This document shows, in pieces, positions 19,065 to 25,274 of a stretch of 63,530 bases of DNA. Under the pieces are notes generated by a model. That model saw only the letters and a program-made list of their open reading frames with translations, searched no databases and was not told the DNA's origin. The first letter of the stretch is position 1. Every line of letters starts with the position of its first letter. The translations under genes were made by a program, and so were the position numbers. The stretch is from Sphingobium scionense (lineage in GTDB: Bacteria; Pseudomonadota; Alphaproteobacteria; Sphingomonadales; Sphingomonadaceae), in assembly GCF_014197035.1 (NCBI RefSeq), contig NZ_JACIEU010000026.1:1-63530 (forward strand). Direction: 5' to 3'.

Positions 19065-19837
19065 TGAACCGCTCCCCGGCGTACGACCACGAGGCGGGCG
19101 GTTTCTCCGGCCGCCAGGCGCACCCGGTCGAGGGTGATCGCGAAGATACGCTCGCCGAGACCGGCATCGACCAGCTGGCGCTCGTCGAGAACGATGGGCG
19201 CGGCGGCCTGTAGCCGGTATTCCGAGGCGGAGAGCCCGGTGCCTTCGATGGCGATCCGGCGCTGCTCGGTCAGCGAAAGGGCGGGCAGAGACGCAAGCCG
19301 TATCGCCACGCCCGATGGCGCGACCTCGCTGAAAGTCGCCGGGACATGATCGTCGAGGAGCGCCATCGTCACCGAAACCGCGCGGTCCTCGTCGGCGAGC
19401 GCGGCAAGCAGATCGCTGTTCGCCTGCGCGCGCTGGCGGGCGCCCGGCACAAGCAGCACGGTCTGCGCCGGGATCTCGGCGGGCTCGGCATAGAGCGGAT
19501 AGGTCGCGCCGTTGCAGGTGACGAAGAATTCCGCAGGCTGGGTCACATAGGTCCGCGTGACCTGGCCGGCGTCGTCGACCTCGCGGGTCAGGAACTTTAT
19601 CCAGGCGTCCGCGCCGCCCTTCTCGACGGCGAGACCCTTCTCGGCCGAGAACTTGACGTCCTCGATCTCGCCGCCCTCGCATACGACATGATTGATGTCG
19701 CGGTTGGAGAGGCGGATATGGCTGGTCTGGTCCGGTAGAGCCTGGATACCCTGTGCCGATGCCGGCGCTGCCAGGAGCAGCAGGCAGAGCATCGGGGCGC
19801 GGCGCAGCGACGCGCAGGGGTCAGCGTGTTTCAGCAT
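19061..19837 (-). CDS. traK: TraK, core complex secretin-like protein (VirB9 role)
   Basis: A 258-residue protein with a signal peptide (ending ASA near residue 28) and a beta-rich body. The motif NRDINHVVCEGGEIEDVKFS is typical of TraK, which forms the outer-membrane ring with TraV and TraB. It starts inside the end of traE (17-base overlap) and overlaps traB by four bases. Length fits the family. Confidence 0.9.
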   Translation of the reverse strand: MLKHADPCASLRRAPMLCLLLLAAPASAQGIQALPDQTSHIRLSNRDINHVVCEGGEIEDVKFSAEKGLAVEKGGADAWIKFLTREVDDAGQVTRTYVTQPAEFFVTCNGATYPLYAEPAEIPAQTVLLVPGARQRAQANSDLLAALADEDRAVSVTMALLDDHVPATFSEVAPSGVAIRLASLPALSLTEQRRIAIEGTGLSASEYRLQAAAPIVLDERQLVDAGLGERIFAITLDRVRLAAGETARLVVVRRGAVQ

Positions 19838-20456
19838 CGAACTGCTCCTCGGAAAGACGGGTCAGCCAGAAGCGGCCGTTCTCGATCCGGTAGCCGATCC
19901 GCAGAACGCCCCGGAATTTGCGGATCACGCCGCCGATGACGCGGACTTTCTCCACCGGCACGAGGATCTCGTGGGGCGTCCAGCGCACCGGCTGGTCACC
20001 CCGGATGTAGGTGGCGATCGACAGGGTCGGATTATCGGCCAGTTCGTCGAGCACGCCGTTCAGGCTGTCGCGCATCGCGCCATAGGCGGACGGATGGACA
20101 AGCCCGAGAAGCTCCTGGAACTGGCGGTCGGCCGAATAGGCCGACCAGGTTCCCGATAGCGCGACGATGTTGCGCGTCATCGCGACGAGATAAGCTTCGG
20201 ACGGTTTGCTGCCCGAGACGTAGAGGTCACCGGACGCGCCAAAGGGAACGACCACGGTGCGCGCGTTCTGGTTGGTCGTGTAGATGACCGCTCCCAGCAC
20301 GACCGTGACGCCAAACATGCCGACGACCGCGACCTTGAGCAGCCGGTTCTCCTCGAAGAGGTTGGCCGAACCCTGCAGATAGCGATGGATGCCGAAGCTC
20401 GCCGGTTTACCCAGCAGCGGATCTTCGGCCGCCCGCTTGCGTGAGAGGATACCCAT
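19821..20456 (-). CDS. traE: TraE, inner-membrane assembly protein (VirB8-like)
   Basis: A 211-residue protein: a short cytoplasmic N-terminus, one membrane segment near residues 40-58 (LLKVAVVGMFGVTVVLGAV) and a periplasmic domain with the TraE pattern (SGSKPSEAYLVAMTRNIVAL). The start at 20456 (MGILSRKRAAED) lies five bases after the traL stop. The open frame upstream is a shadow of traL. TraE contributes to the inner-membrane platform for pilus assembly. Confidence 0.92.
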   Translation of the reverse strand: MGILSRKRAAEDPLLGKPASFGIHRYLQGSANLFEENRLLKVAVVGMFGVTVVLGAVIYTTNQNARTVVVPFGASGDLYVSGSKPSEAYLVAMTRNIVALSGTWSAYSADRQFQELLGLVHPSAYGAMRDSLNGVLDELADNPTLSIATYIRGDQPVRWTPHEILVPVEKVRVIGGVIRKFRGVLRIGYRIENGRFWLTRLSEEQFDAETR

Positions 20457-20461
20457 CGCGC

Positions 20462-20728
20462 CTACTCGAAGAAACGGGTCTGGGTCGGACCCGGATAGTG
20501 GGGGAAGGAAACCAGGCCCCAGCGCCAGGCGAGGTGGGACAGGTAGCCCCTGGGCTTGCTTCGCTTCCACGGGATGAAAAGGAGAAGGGCGGCGATGAGT
20601 GCCCAGCCGACAAATCCGCCCACGATCGCGGCCACGAACACGCTCGAGGTCGCGAGCAGGAACTCGTCTGATCCGAACCACAGGATCTGGACCGGCCGAT
20701 GCAGATATTGCGGAAGGCGCTCGTCCAT
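20462..20728 (-). CDS. traL: TraL, pilus assembly membrane protein
   Basis: An 88-residue protein with the TraL start pattern (MDERLPQYLHRPVQILWFG), a hydrophobic hairpin near residues 28-57 and the ending FPHYPGPTQTRFFE. The ATG at 20728 is preceded on the minus strand by a strong purine-rich ribosome site (AGGAGGAG about 10 bases upstream). It follows the pilin gene after 132 bases containing three stem-loops. Confidence 0.9.
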   Translation of the reverse strand: MDERLPQYLHRPVQILWFGSDEFLLATSSVFVAAIVGGFVGWALIAALLLFIPWKRSKPRGYLSHLAWRWGLVSFPHYPGPTQTRFFE

Positions 20729-20751
20729 GTGCCCTTCTCCTCCTGCTTCAT

Positions 20752-20840
20752 GACACCTTGCGAAGGTGTCGGTTTCCGGGGGCCGACCATCGGCCCCCAG
20801 CACGGTGCCGGCGCGGGGCGGGCCTGGCGGATCAGCCAGG
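20752..20840 (-). promoter_or_regulatory. three consecutive stem-loops between traA and traL
   Basis: Perfect inverted repeats pair 20752-20759 with 20763-20770 (8 bp, 3-base loop), 20778-20786 with 20790-20798 (9 bp, 3-base loop), and 20823-20828 with 20835-20840 (6 bp, 6-base loop). They lie downstream of the pilin gene and upstream of traL. No U-run follows them on the minus strand, so they look more like RNA-stabilising or attenuating hairpins than full terminators. They would fit a need for more pilin than assembly protein. Confidence 0.6.
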
Positions 20841-20860
20841 TGCGCTCCGCGCCCGGCGTC

Positions 20861-21175
20861 TCAGACGACCATCCCGAAAGTCTGGAGGATGGAATCCGCC
20901 TTGATCAGGCAGACGGCCGCGACGATGGTCGGGATGCCGATCATGATGTTCGAGAAGAGGCGCGAGACGCCGAACAGGAAGGCGGCGACGCCGCCTACGA
21001 AGCCCAGCGGGCCCTTCACGCCCTTGTTCACGACGATATCGTAGATGTCGTAGCCGAGATCGCCCTGGGCCGGCGCCGAGAAGGCATGGGCCGGGCCGGC
21101 GATCAGGGCCATCACGCCCAAAGGGAGGCCGATATTCGCCGCCGCGAGAGCCTTGTTACCGAATGTACGCATCAT
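20861..21175 (-). CDS. traA: TraA-like pilin precursor
   Basis: A 104-residue protein with an unusually long hydrophobic leader ending AHA near residue 32 (MALIAGPAHA). A short mature protein of about 72 residues follows, with two hydrophobic segments (about 58-75 and 78-95) separated by a small polar turn. This is the shape of F-type pilins. It is first in line before traL, traE and traK, the standard position of traA. The start at 21175 was chosen because a GGAG ribosome site lies seven bases upstream on the minus strand; the long frame upstream has no coding character. Confidence 0.85.
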   Translation of the reverse strand: MMRTFGNKALAAANIGLPLGVMALIAGPAHAFSAPAQGDLGYDIYDIVVNKGVKGPLGFVGGVAAFLFGVSRLFSNIMIGIPTIVAAVCLIKADSILQTFGMVV

Positions 21176-21342
21176 GGCATTGCTCCAAGAAGGAGCCGTC
21201 CGGACATTCGCCTGCCGGCATCGACTGGGATCGGTGTCGGCCGGGGCGTCGGTGGACGGCTCCATGAGCCCGCCGCCGCCGGCATCCTGGTTCACCCGCC
21301 CCGCCGGGATCGGCGCAGGCTGGATGCCCTCCGGAAAGAGAT

Positions 21343-21359
21343 CGTCGCTTTGCGCGACG
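21343..21359 (-). terminator. possible attenuator or weak terminator after dsbC
   Basis: CGTCGC (21343-21348) pairs with GCGACG (21354-21359) around a five-base loop, just beyond the dsbC stop on the minus strand. The run after it is pyrimidine-rich but not a clean U-tract. It may separate dsbC from the pilin gene. The rest of the stretch between the two genes (about 21176-21371) shows no gene I can support and probably holds the traA promoter. Confidence 0.35.
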
Positions 21360-21371
21360 GTGCGTCTGAAC

Positions 21372-22322
21372 TCAGCGCGGCGCATCGGTTGCGGCCTTCG
21401 CCAGGGCGGGCTTCGCGTGCCGGTCGAGGAACGCCTCGAGTTCGGCCTGCTGGAAGCCCGAGATGAGCTTGCCGTCCGCGATGAGGGTCGGCGTTCCCGA
21501 GACACCCACCCTGGCGACCAGTTCGGCATCGGCGGCGACCTTGTCATGGCCGGCCGCGCATTGGCGCAGAACCGGCGGGGTTTGGCCCGAATAGGCGGCC
21601 TTGAAGGCAGCCTCGCGATTGGGCGAGCACAGGATATGCTCTGCCTTGGCCGCTGCGGTCGGGTGGATGCCGCTCACGAAGAAGATGAGCCGCCGGACCG
21701 GCTTGCCTTCGGCTGCCTTGGCGTTCCAGTAGCGGTCGAGCGCCTGGCAGTAGGGGCAGTCGGGATCGGTGAACTCGATCACCGTCGGCGCGTCCACCGG
21801 ACCGATCGCCAGGGCCTTGGCCGGATCGATCGCCTTCAGGCGCCGGCTTGCGCCCCGTTCCTGGGCAAGCGCCGTCAGGTTCACGCCATTACGATCGTAG
21901 ACCGTGGCGAACAGAAGATGCTCGGTCTGCGGCGCGAAATAGATGATCTTGCCGCCTGCGGTGGCCTGATAGAGCGGTCCCTCGACCGGTGCGGGACCAA
22001 AGTCCTCGAAGCGCAGGTTGGTGAAGGTCTGGTGCAACTGCTGCTCGGCTTCAGCCTGCGCGTTGGCCAGCGGGTCACCGTGAGCCTGCGCTCGCGCAGC
22101 GTCTTGGGGCTGGGCCGCGACATGCTCCGGCTCACCGGCATGGGCGGGGGCAGCCGACATGAGCGCCAGCGCTGTGACACCAGCCACGCTTGGAAATAAA
22201 CCCGGCCGCTTCGGCCATGTTGATTTCGCGAGCAGGCCTTCCCGCTGCGCCGTAGGGTGCCCGGTTTCGAGCACAGGAGCTAACCTGGCGGCCATCGCCA
22301 ATTCACGAGGATTGTGGAACAT
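21372..22322 (-). CDS. DsbC-like periplasmic thiol:disulfide isomerase of the transfer region
   Basis: A 316-residue protein with an N-terminal membrane or signal segment (about residues 44-62, ending AHA), a dimerisation-like region, and a thioredoxin fold with a Cys-Pro-Tyr-Cys pair at residues 189-192 (EFTDPDCPYCQALDRYW). A cis-proline follows in GVSGTPTLIA. DsbC-type proteins in F-type operons help fold cysteine-rich TraN, TraU and TraH. The ATG at 22322 was chosen over a GTG at 22328 because AAGGAGG lies nine bases upstream of it. It is the first gene of the minus-strand transfer operon. Confidence 0.88.
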   Translation of the reverse strand: MFHNPRELAMAARLAPVLETGHPTAQREGLLAKSTWPKRPGLFPSVAGVTALALMSAAPAHAGEPEHVAAQPQDAARAQAHGDPLANAQAEAEQQLHQTFTNLRFEDFGPAPVEGPLYQATAGGKIIYFAPQTEHLLFATVYDRNGVNLTALAQERGASRRLKAIDPAKALAIGPVDAPTVIEFTDPDCPYCQALDRYWNAKAAEGKPVRRLIFFVSGIHPTAAAKAEHILCSPNREAAFKAAYSGQTPPVLRQCAAGHDKVAADAELVARVGVSGTPTLIADGKLISGFQQAELEAFLDRHAKPALAKAATDAPR

Positions 22323-22486
22323 TGGCACACGCCTCCTTCTTCCGGCGCGTGCGATTCCGCGCGCCGGCTTTCGTCATGCGGTTCTGGCTGGGAGCGTGGT
22401 TTGGGCTGCGCTCGCCTTCCCCGTGGTGATCGGATGGATGAAGGATGAAGCGAAGAAATAACCCGCACAATAGGCAGGGTACTGAG

Positions 22487-22633
22487 ATGCCGGTTCGGAA
22501 ATACAGTGCCGGAATCGGCACGTCAGTTCCGCTTTTCGTGCCCTGCGACGTCGATTTTACCGTCTTGTCTGTGGGAGCGCTGTCGCACGACGGTTCGCTT
22601 CGATTGCGAATCAGCCAGGGAGCCTCGGCATGA
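22487..22633 (+). CDS. possible small protein coupled to the next gene
   Basis: A 48-residue ORF (an ATG at 22445 would give 62) whose stop overlaps the ATG of the next gene as ATGA. Overlap and a loose AGG/GGG ribosome site before 22487 support translation. The protein has hydrophobic and beta-like segments (SVPLFVPCDVDFTVLSVG) but no known motif. The segment 22323-22486 between this ORF and dsbC probably holds divergent promoters; an open frame there ending at 22461 (VVWAALAFPVVIGWMKDEAKK) could be another tiny membrane peptide but has no clear start. Confidence 0.4.
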   Translation: MPVRKYSAGIGTSVPLFVPCDVDFTVLSVGALSHDGSLRLRISQGASA

Positions 22634-23052
22634 GGACTTCGAGAACATACAAGCTGCAGCTCTCAGGGCAGGGCATCGACCAGTTCCTCGCCTGCCATTG
22701 CCGGGTTGCACGCCTGGCGAAGGAATTCATCCCCTATGGCATGACCCTCTATGTCGCCATGAGTCTACTCGAAGCGAGCGACCCGGCCGATATCGCCGCC
22801 GAACTGGAATCCCCGATGTGCAATGCGCTCGGTGGTTCCTCGAACCGCTTCGTGGGGACGACGTCACACCTTGCCGATCTCGTTGAACAGGTTGGCATGC
22901 GCCTTGCCGATAGTGGCCACTGTGGTCGATCCATAGCGACATGGCGCCTTTATAATGCCGGGCTCAGTCTGCTGCTGAGTTCCGAGGACGGGGAGCTACA
23001 GGCCGCCTACCGAAGAGCGGCCCAGACCATTCCGGTCCGGCGATCGCGCTGA
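22630..23052 (+). CDS. unknown 140-residue protein upstream of the lasso regulators
   Basis: A soluble, mainly helical protein with no family I recognise. Its C-terminal basic tail (PVRRSR) and position upstream of two DNA-binding regulators may point to a regulatory or accessory role, but that is conjecture. It starts in a 4-base overlap with the 48-aa ORF. Three cysteines lie near residues 23, 63 and 98. Base composition is like the transfer region, not the AT-richer lasso genes. Confidence 0.6.
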   Translation: MRTSRTYKLQLSGQGIDQFLACHCRVARLAKEFIPYGMTLYVAMSLLEASDPADIAAELESPMCNALGGSSNRFVGTTSHLADLVEQVGMRLADSGHCGRSIATWRLYNAGLSLLLSSEDGELQAAYRRAAQTIPVRRSR

Positions 23053-23084
23053 TCCCTACTATCTGTAGGGCTTATTTGAATAAT

Positions 23085-23101
23085 GCTTTCACCATGAAAG
23101 C
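23085..23101. promoter_or_regulatory. palindromic operator candidate upstream of the XRE gene
   Basis: GCTTTCA-CCA-TGAAAGC is a perfect 7-bp inverted repeat around three bases. Its core 15 bases (TTTCACCATGAAAGC) recur upstream of the lasso precursor gene at 24313-24327. A TTGACG hexamer at 23111-23116 just downstream could be a -35 box, flanked by a second inverted repeat (CGTTAC 23101-23106, GTAACG 23123-23128). It is a likely binding site for the XRE or GntR regulator encoded next to it. Confidence 0.6.
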
Positions 23102-23193
23102 GTTACTGGATTGACGTTTGGCGTAACGAACAACATTTTCCCCGAACTGGGCTGTGCACGGGAGCTTTGAGCCATTGGCAGGGAGTTCTTGTC

Positions 23194-23604
23194 ATGCCGC
23201 TTCAGGCGATACCCACTGCACGCGATCCCTCGGTGCTTGCGACGATCAAGCTGATGTCGGGGAGACGGATAGAAATGCAACGGCGTACCGAAAAGATTAC
23301 GCAGGAAGACTTCGCGGCCCGCGTCGGCATCGGCGCGCGCTGGCTGCGCGAGATCGAGGCCGGCAATCCAAAGTCGCGGCTCGACGATCACTTCCGCTGC
23401 GCGCATGCCCTGGGGCTTTCCACCGGGCATCTCGTTATTCCGCTGCTGTTCATGGAACATCAGCGGGTTTTTCCCCGCGGCCTACTCGAAGGAGACCTCT
23501 CAAAGCTCGAAACCGTCTGCATAGATGCCATTGCCCGGCACAACCTCGACACGCTCTCGCACCAGCTCTTCGCACGCGATGCCGACCAAACGCCCGACGA
23601 CTGA
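23194..23604 (+). CDS. XRE-family helix-turn-helix regulator
   Basis: A 136-residue protein with an HTH near residues 32-56 (ITQEDFAARVGIGARWLREIEAG), typical of the XRE/Cro family, followed by a region predicted to mediate dimerisation. The ATG at 23194 has a GGGAG ribosome site eight bases upstream; a TTG at 23167 is the other option. It lies four bases before the GntR gene and is preceded by the palindrome at 23085. It probably regulates its own transcript and, through the shared palindrome, the lasso operon. Confidence 0.82.
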   Translation: MPLQAIPTARDPSVLATIKLMSGRRIEMQRRTEKITQEDFAARVGIGARWLREIEAGNPKSRLDDHFRCAHALGLSTGHLVIPLLFMEHQRVFPRGLLEGDLSKLETVCIDAIARHNLDTLSHQLFARDADQTPDD

Positions 23605-23607
23605 ACG

Positions 23608-24240
23608 ATGATGTCGCCGGGAACGCGCCAGGGTGAGAAAGTCTATGCGGACCTTAAGGAAGCCGTGCTCTCGGGGCGCTATGCGTCCGACACGGAGCTG
23701 TCGATTGCGGCTATCGCCGACGATATCGGGACCAGCGGCTCGCCGGTCCGCGACGGCTTGCATCGTCTTTATGGTGAGCGGCTCCTGCAGATGGGCCCGC
23801 ATCGGGGATTTAGAGTGCCCAGCTGGAATGCCGACGCGCTGCGGGACTGCTACACATGGCACGGTCATCTCATGCGCATGGCCATCAAGGCGATCGGACC
23901 AAAGGCGCTTCGGGAACCGGTGGCGCCCGAGGGATGGCTGACCGATTACAGTAATCCCGATCGCATCGTCGCGACCGCCGAGCGTATGTTTCTCACGCTG
24001 GCGAACAGGTCCTCTTCCAATGAGCTCGTGGCTGCTGTCGCCAACGCGGGTGAGCGTCTGCGCACTATCCGACTCGTCGAAACAGAGCGCTGGTCGGACT
24101 GCGCGGACGAGCTTGTCTCTGCCAATGTATTGGCAAGATTTGAGCCCGGAAGCAGGCTACTGGAGGCTATCTGGAACTACCACCGTCGCCGAATTCGGGC
24201 TGCGAATATGCTTTCTGAATCGCTAAAATCGCGGTTATAA
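23608..24240 (+). CDS. GntR-family transcriptional regulator
   Basis: A 210-residue protein. The N-terminal winged HTH (about residues 10-70) has the GntR pattern GEKVYADLKEAVLSGRY, then LSIAAIADDIGTSGSPVRDGL and the wing LLQMGPHRGFRVP. The C-terminal helical domain is FadR/FCD-like in length and helix content. It follows the XRE gene and ends 166 bases before the lasso precursor, so it is a prime candidate regulator of that operon. The ligand cannot be told from sequence. Confidence 0.82.
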   Translation: MMSPGTRQGEKVYADLKEAVLSGRYASDTELSIAAIADDIGTSGSPVRDGLHRLYGERLLQMGPHRGFRVPSWNADALRDCYTWHGHLMRMAIKAIGPKALREPVAPEGWLTDYSNPDRIVATAERMFLTLANRSSSNELVAAVANAGERLRTIRLVETERWSDCADELVSANVLARFEPGSRLLEAIWNYHRRRIRAANMLSESLKSRL

Positions 24241-24312
24241 AGCTGAAATCACTACATTAAATGACGGCCAATGCGTGCGAAAGATTATTTCATAATATAG
24301 TTCATTTATTAG

Positions 24313-24346
24313 TTTCACCATGAAAGCAAAAGTGGCTGAATATATT
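24313..24346 (+). promoter_or_regulatory. lasso operon promoter region with palindromic operator
   Basis: TTTCACCATGAAA (24313-24325, extended to GC at 24327) repeats the palindrome at 23085. A TATATT hexamer at 24341-24346 is a good -10 candidate. The palindrome covers the place where a -35 box would lie, and no TTGACA-like hexamer is seen at the right spacing. The promoter may therefore depend on an activator or be blocked by a repressor. The whole 24241-24406 stretch is markedly AT-rich. Confidence 0.6.
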
Positions 24347-24406
24347 AGGGTTCCGGCATAGCCTTTCTGTCGCCACGAACAGTGTGGCGAATAGAAGGAG
24401 GCAAAT

Positions 24407-24541
24407 ATGGAACGCGAATATGAAACCACCGATGACCGTGTGGTCGAACTGGGTGTCGCCAGCGAGGTGACGAACGGCTTCGGCGGCTCGGGTGCCGACA
24501 ATCCCGACCAGCAGCCCAATCCGGGAATCCTTGAGGGCTGA
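24407..24541 (+). CDS. lasso peptide precursor (A)
   Basis: A 44-residue precursor missed by length filters. The ATG is preceded by a perfect GAAGGAGG site (24394-24401). The leader is 23 residues, with the conserved threonine at position -2 (VTN before the cut). The core is 21 residues beginning GFGGSGAD: Gly1 can form an isopeptide with the side chain of Asp8, giving an eight-residue ring. The tail NPDQQPNPGILEG lacks an obvious bulky plug except Ile/Leu near its end. The core has no cysteine, so it is a class II lasso peptide. Genes B and C follow directly, and an isopeptidase and receptor system lies opposite, as in astexin-type clusters of Caulobacter and sphingomonads. Confidence 0.92.
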   Translation: MEREYETTDDRVVELGVASEVTNGFGGSGADNPDQQPNPGILEG

Positions 24542-24549
24542 AATCAACT

Positions 24550-24580
24550 GTCTGTCCCGGTCTGCTGCACCGGGACAGAC
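24550..24580 (+). promoter_or_regulatory. intercistronic hairpin between lasso A and B
   Basis: A perfect 12-bp stem (24550-24561 with 24569-24580) closes a seven-base loop just after the precursor stop. No U-tract follows. Hairpins at this place are a known trait of proteobacterial lasso operons and are thought to raise the amount of precursor mRNA relative to the enzymes by partial termination or 3'-end protection. Confidence 0.8.
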
Positions 24581-24599
24581 ATTCTCGTTAGGTGCGAGG

Positions 24600-25274
24600 A
24601 TGACCATCGTTCGCCTCAAGGCTGATGTCGGCTATTGCGAGCTCAACAGAAGCTTCATCTTTCTTGATGTGATGCGCGATCGCTATGTCTCGATCACGCC
24701 CGACTTGGAGGCGGCGTTTCGGCGCATTTGCGCTTCAGGCGAGGGTGTCGAGCCACATCTCGCTTTGTTACTGCTACAAACGGGCCTGTTCGAGGCCATT
24801 CCAAAAAACTTTGCCGCACAGCCATCGAGGAAGCTGATCACTCCTTCACGGGCGATCACGGTGCCAGACGTCTCCAAGGGCGCGACCTCTAAATTCATAG
24901 TCCATTGGGCCCGTGCGATATCATTGCTCGCCGTGTTCCATGGCTTCGCCAGGAGGAAATCGCTCAAGAACTCGATCGACTTGGCACGATCTCTGTCCAA
25001 CCATCCCCTATTGCGCATAAAAAATGGTAATAAAGAAGCTCTTCTTACAGCATTTGGCTTCGCGACACTTCTGTTTCGAAGGAAAGATCGCTGCTTGCCG
25101 GACGCGCTGGCTTTGTTTAGCCTGCTTGCGGCGAGCGGCTATCCCGTCCAGATCACCTTTGGCGTTCGCCGCCTTCCATTTCAAGCACACTGCTGGGTAC
25201 AACAGGACGACGTCGTCCTTGGGCAAGACATTGAAAATGTGCAGGCTTTCTGCCCAATATTGGCTGTCGCATGA
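24600..25274 (+). CDS. lasso peptide B protein: leader-binding domain plus leader peptidase
   Basis: A 224-residue protein. Residues 1-80 resemble the PqqD-like RiPP recognition element that binds the leader. Residues 125-224 form a transglutaminase-like cysteine protease with Cys165 (DRCLPDALALF), His197 (QAHCWVQ) and Asp210 (LGQDIENVQAF) as a triad. Both functions are fused in one chain, as is usual in proteobacterial clusters. It removes the leader so the cyclase can act. The ATG at 24600 has only a close GAGG before it, and the stop overlaps the C start as ATGA. GC content is lower than in the tra genes. Confidence 0.93.
   Translation: MTIVRLKADVGYCELNRSFIFLDVMRDRYVSITPDLEAAFRRICASGEGVEPHLALLLLQTGLFEAIPKNFAAQPSRKLITPSRAITVPDVSKGATSKFIVHWARAISLLAVFHGFARRKSLKNSIDLARSLSNHPLLRIKNGNKEALLTAFGFATLLFRRKDRCLPDALALFSLLAASGYPVQITFGVRRLPFQAHCWVQQDDVVLGQDIENVQAFCPILAVA

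Noticed and set aside
23091..24366. Mini-ORFs beginning ATGAAAGC inside both palindrome copies
   Set aside because: The ATG is part of the palindrome; the ORFs are 6 and 13 codons with no ribosome site, so an operator explains the repeat better.
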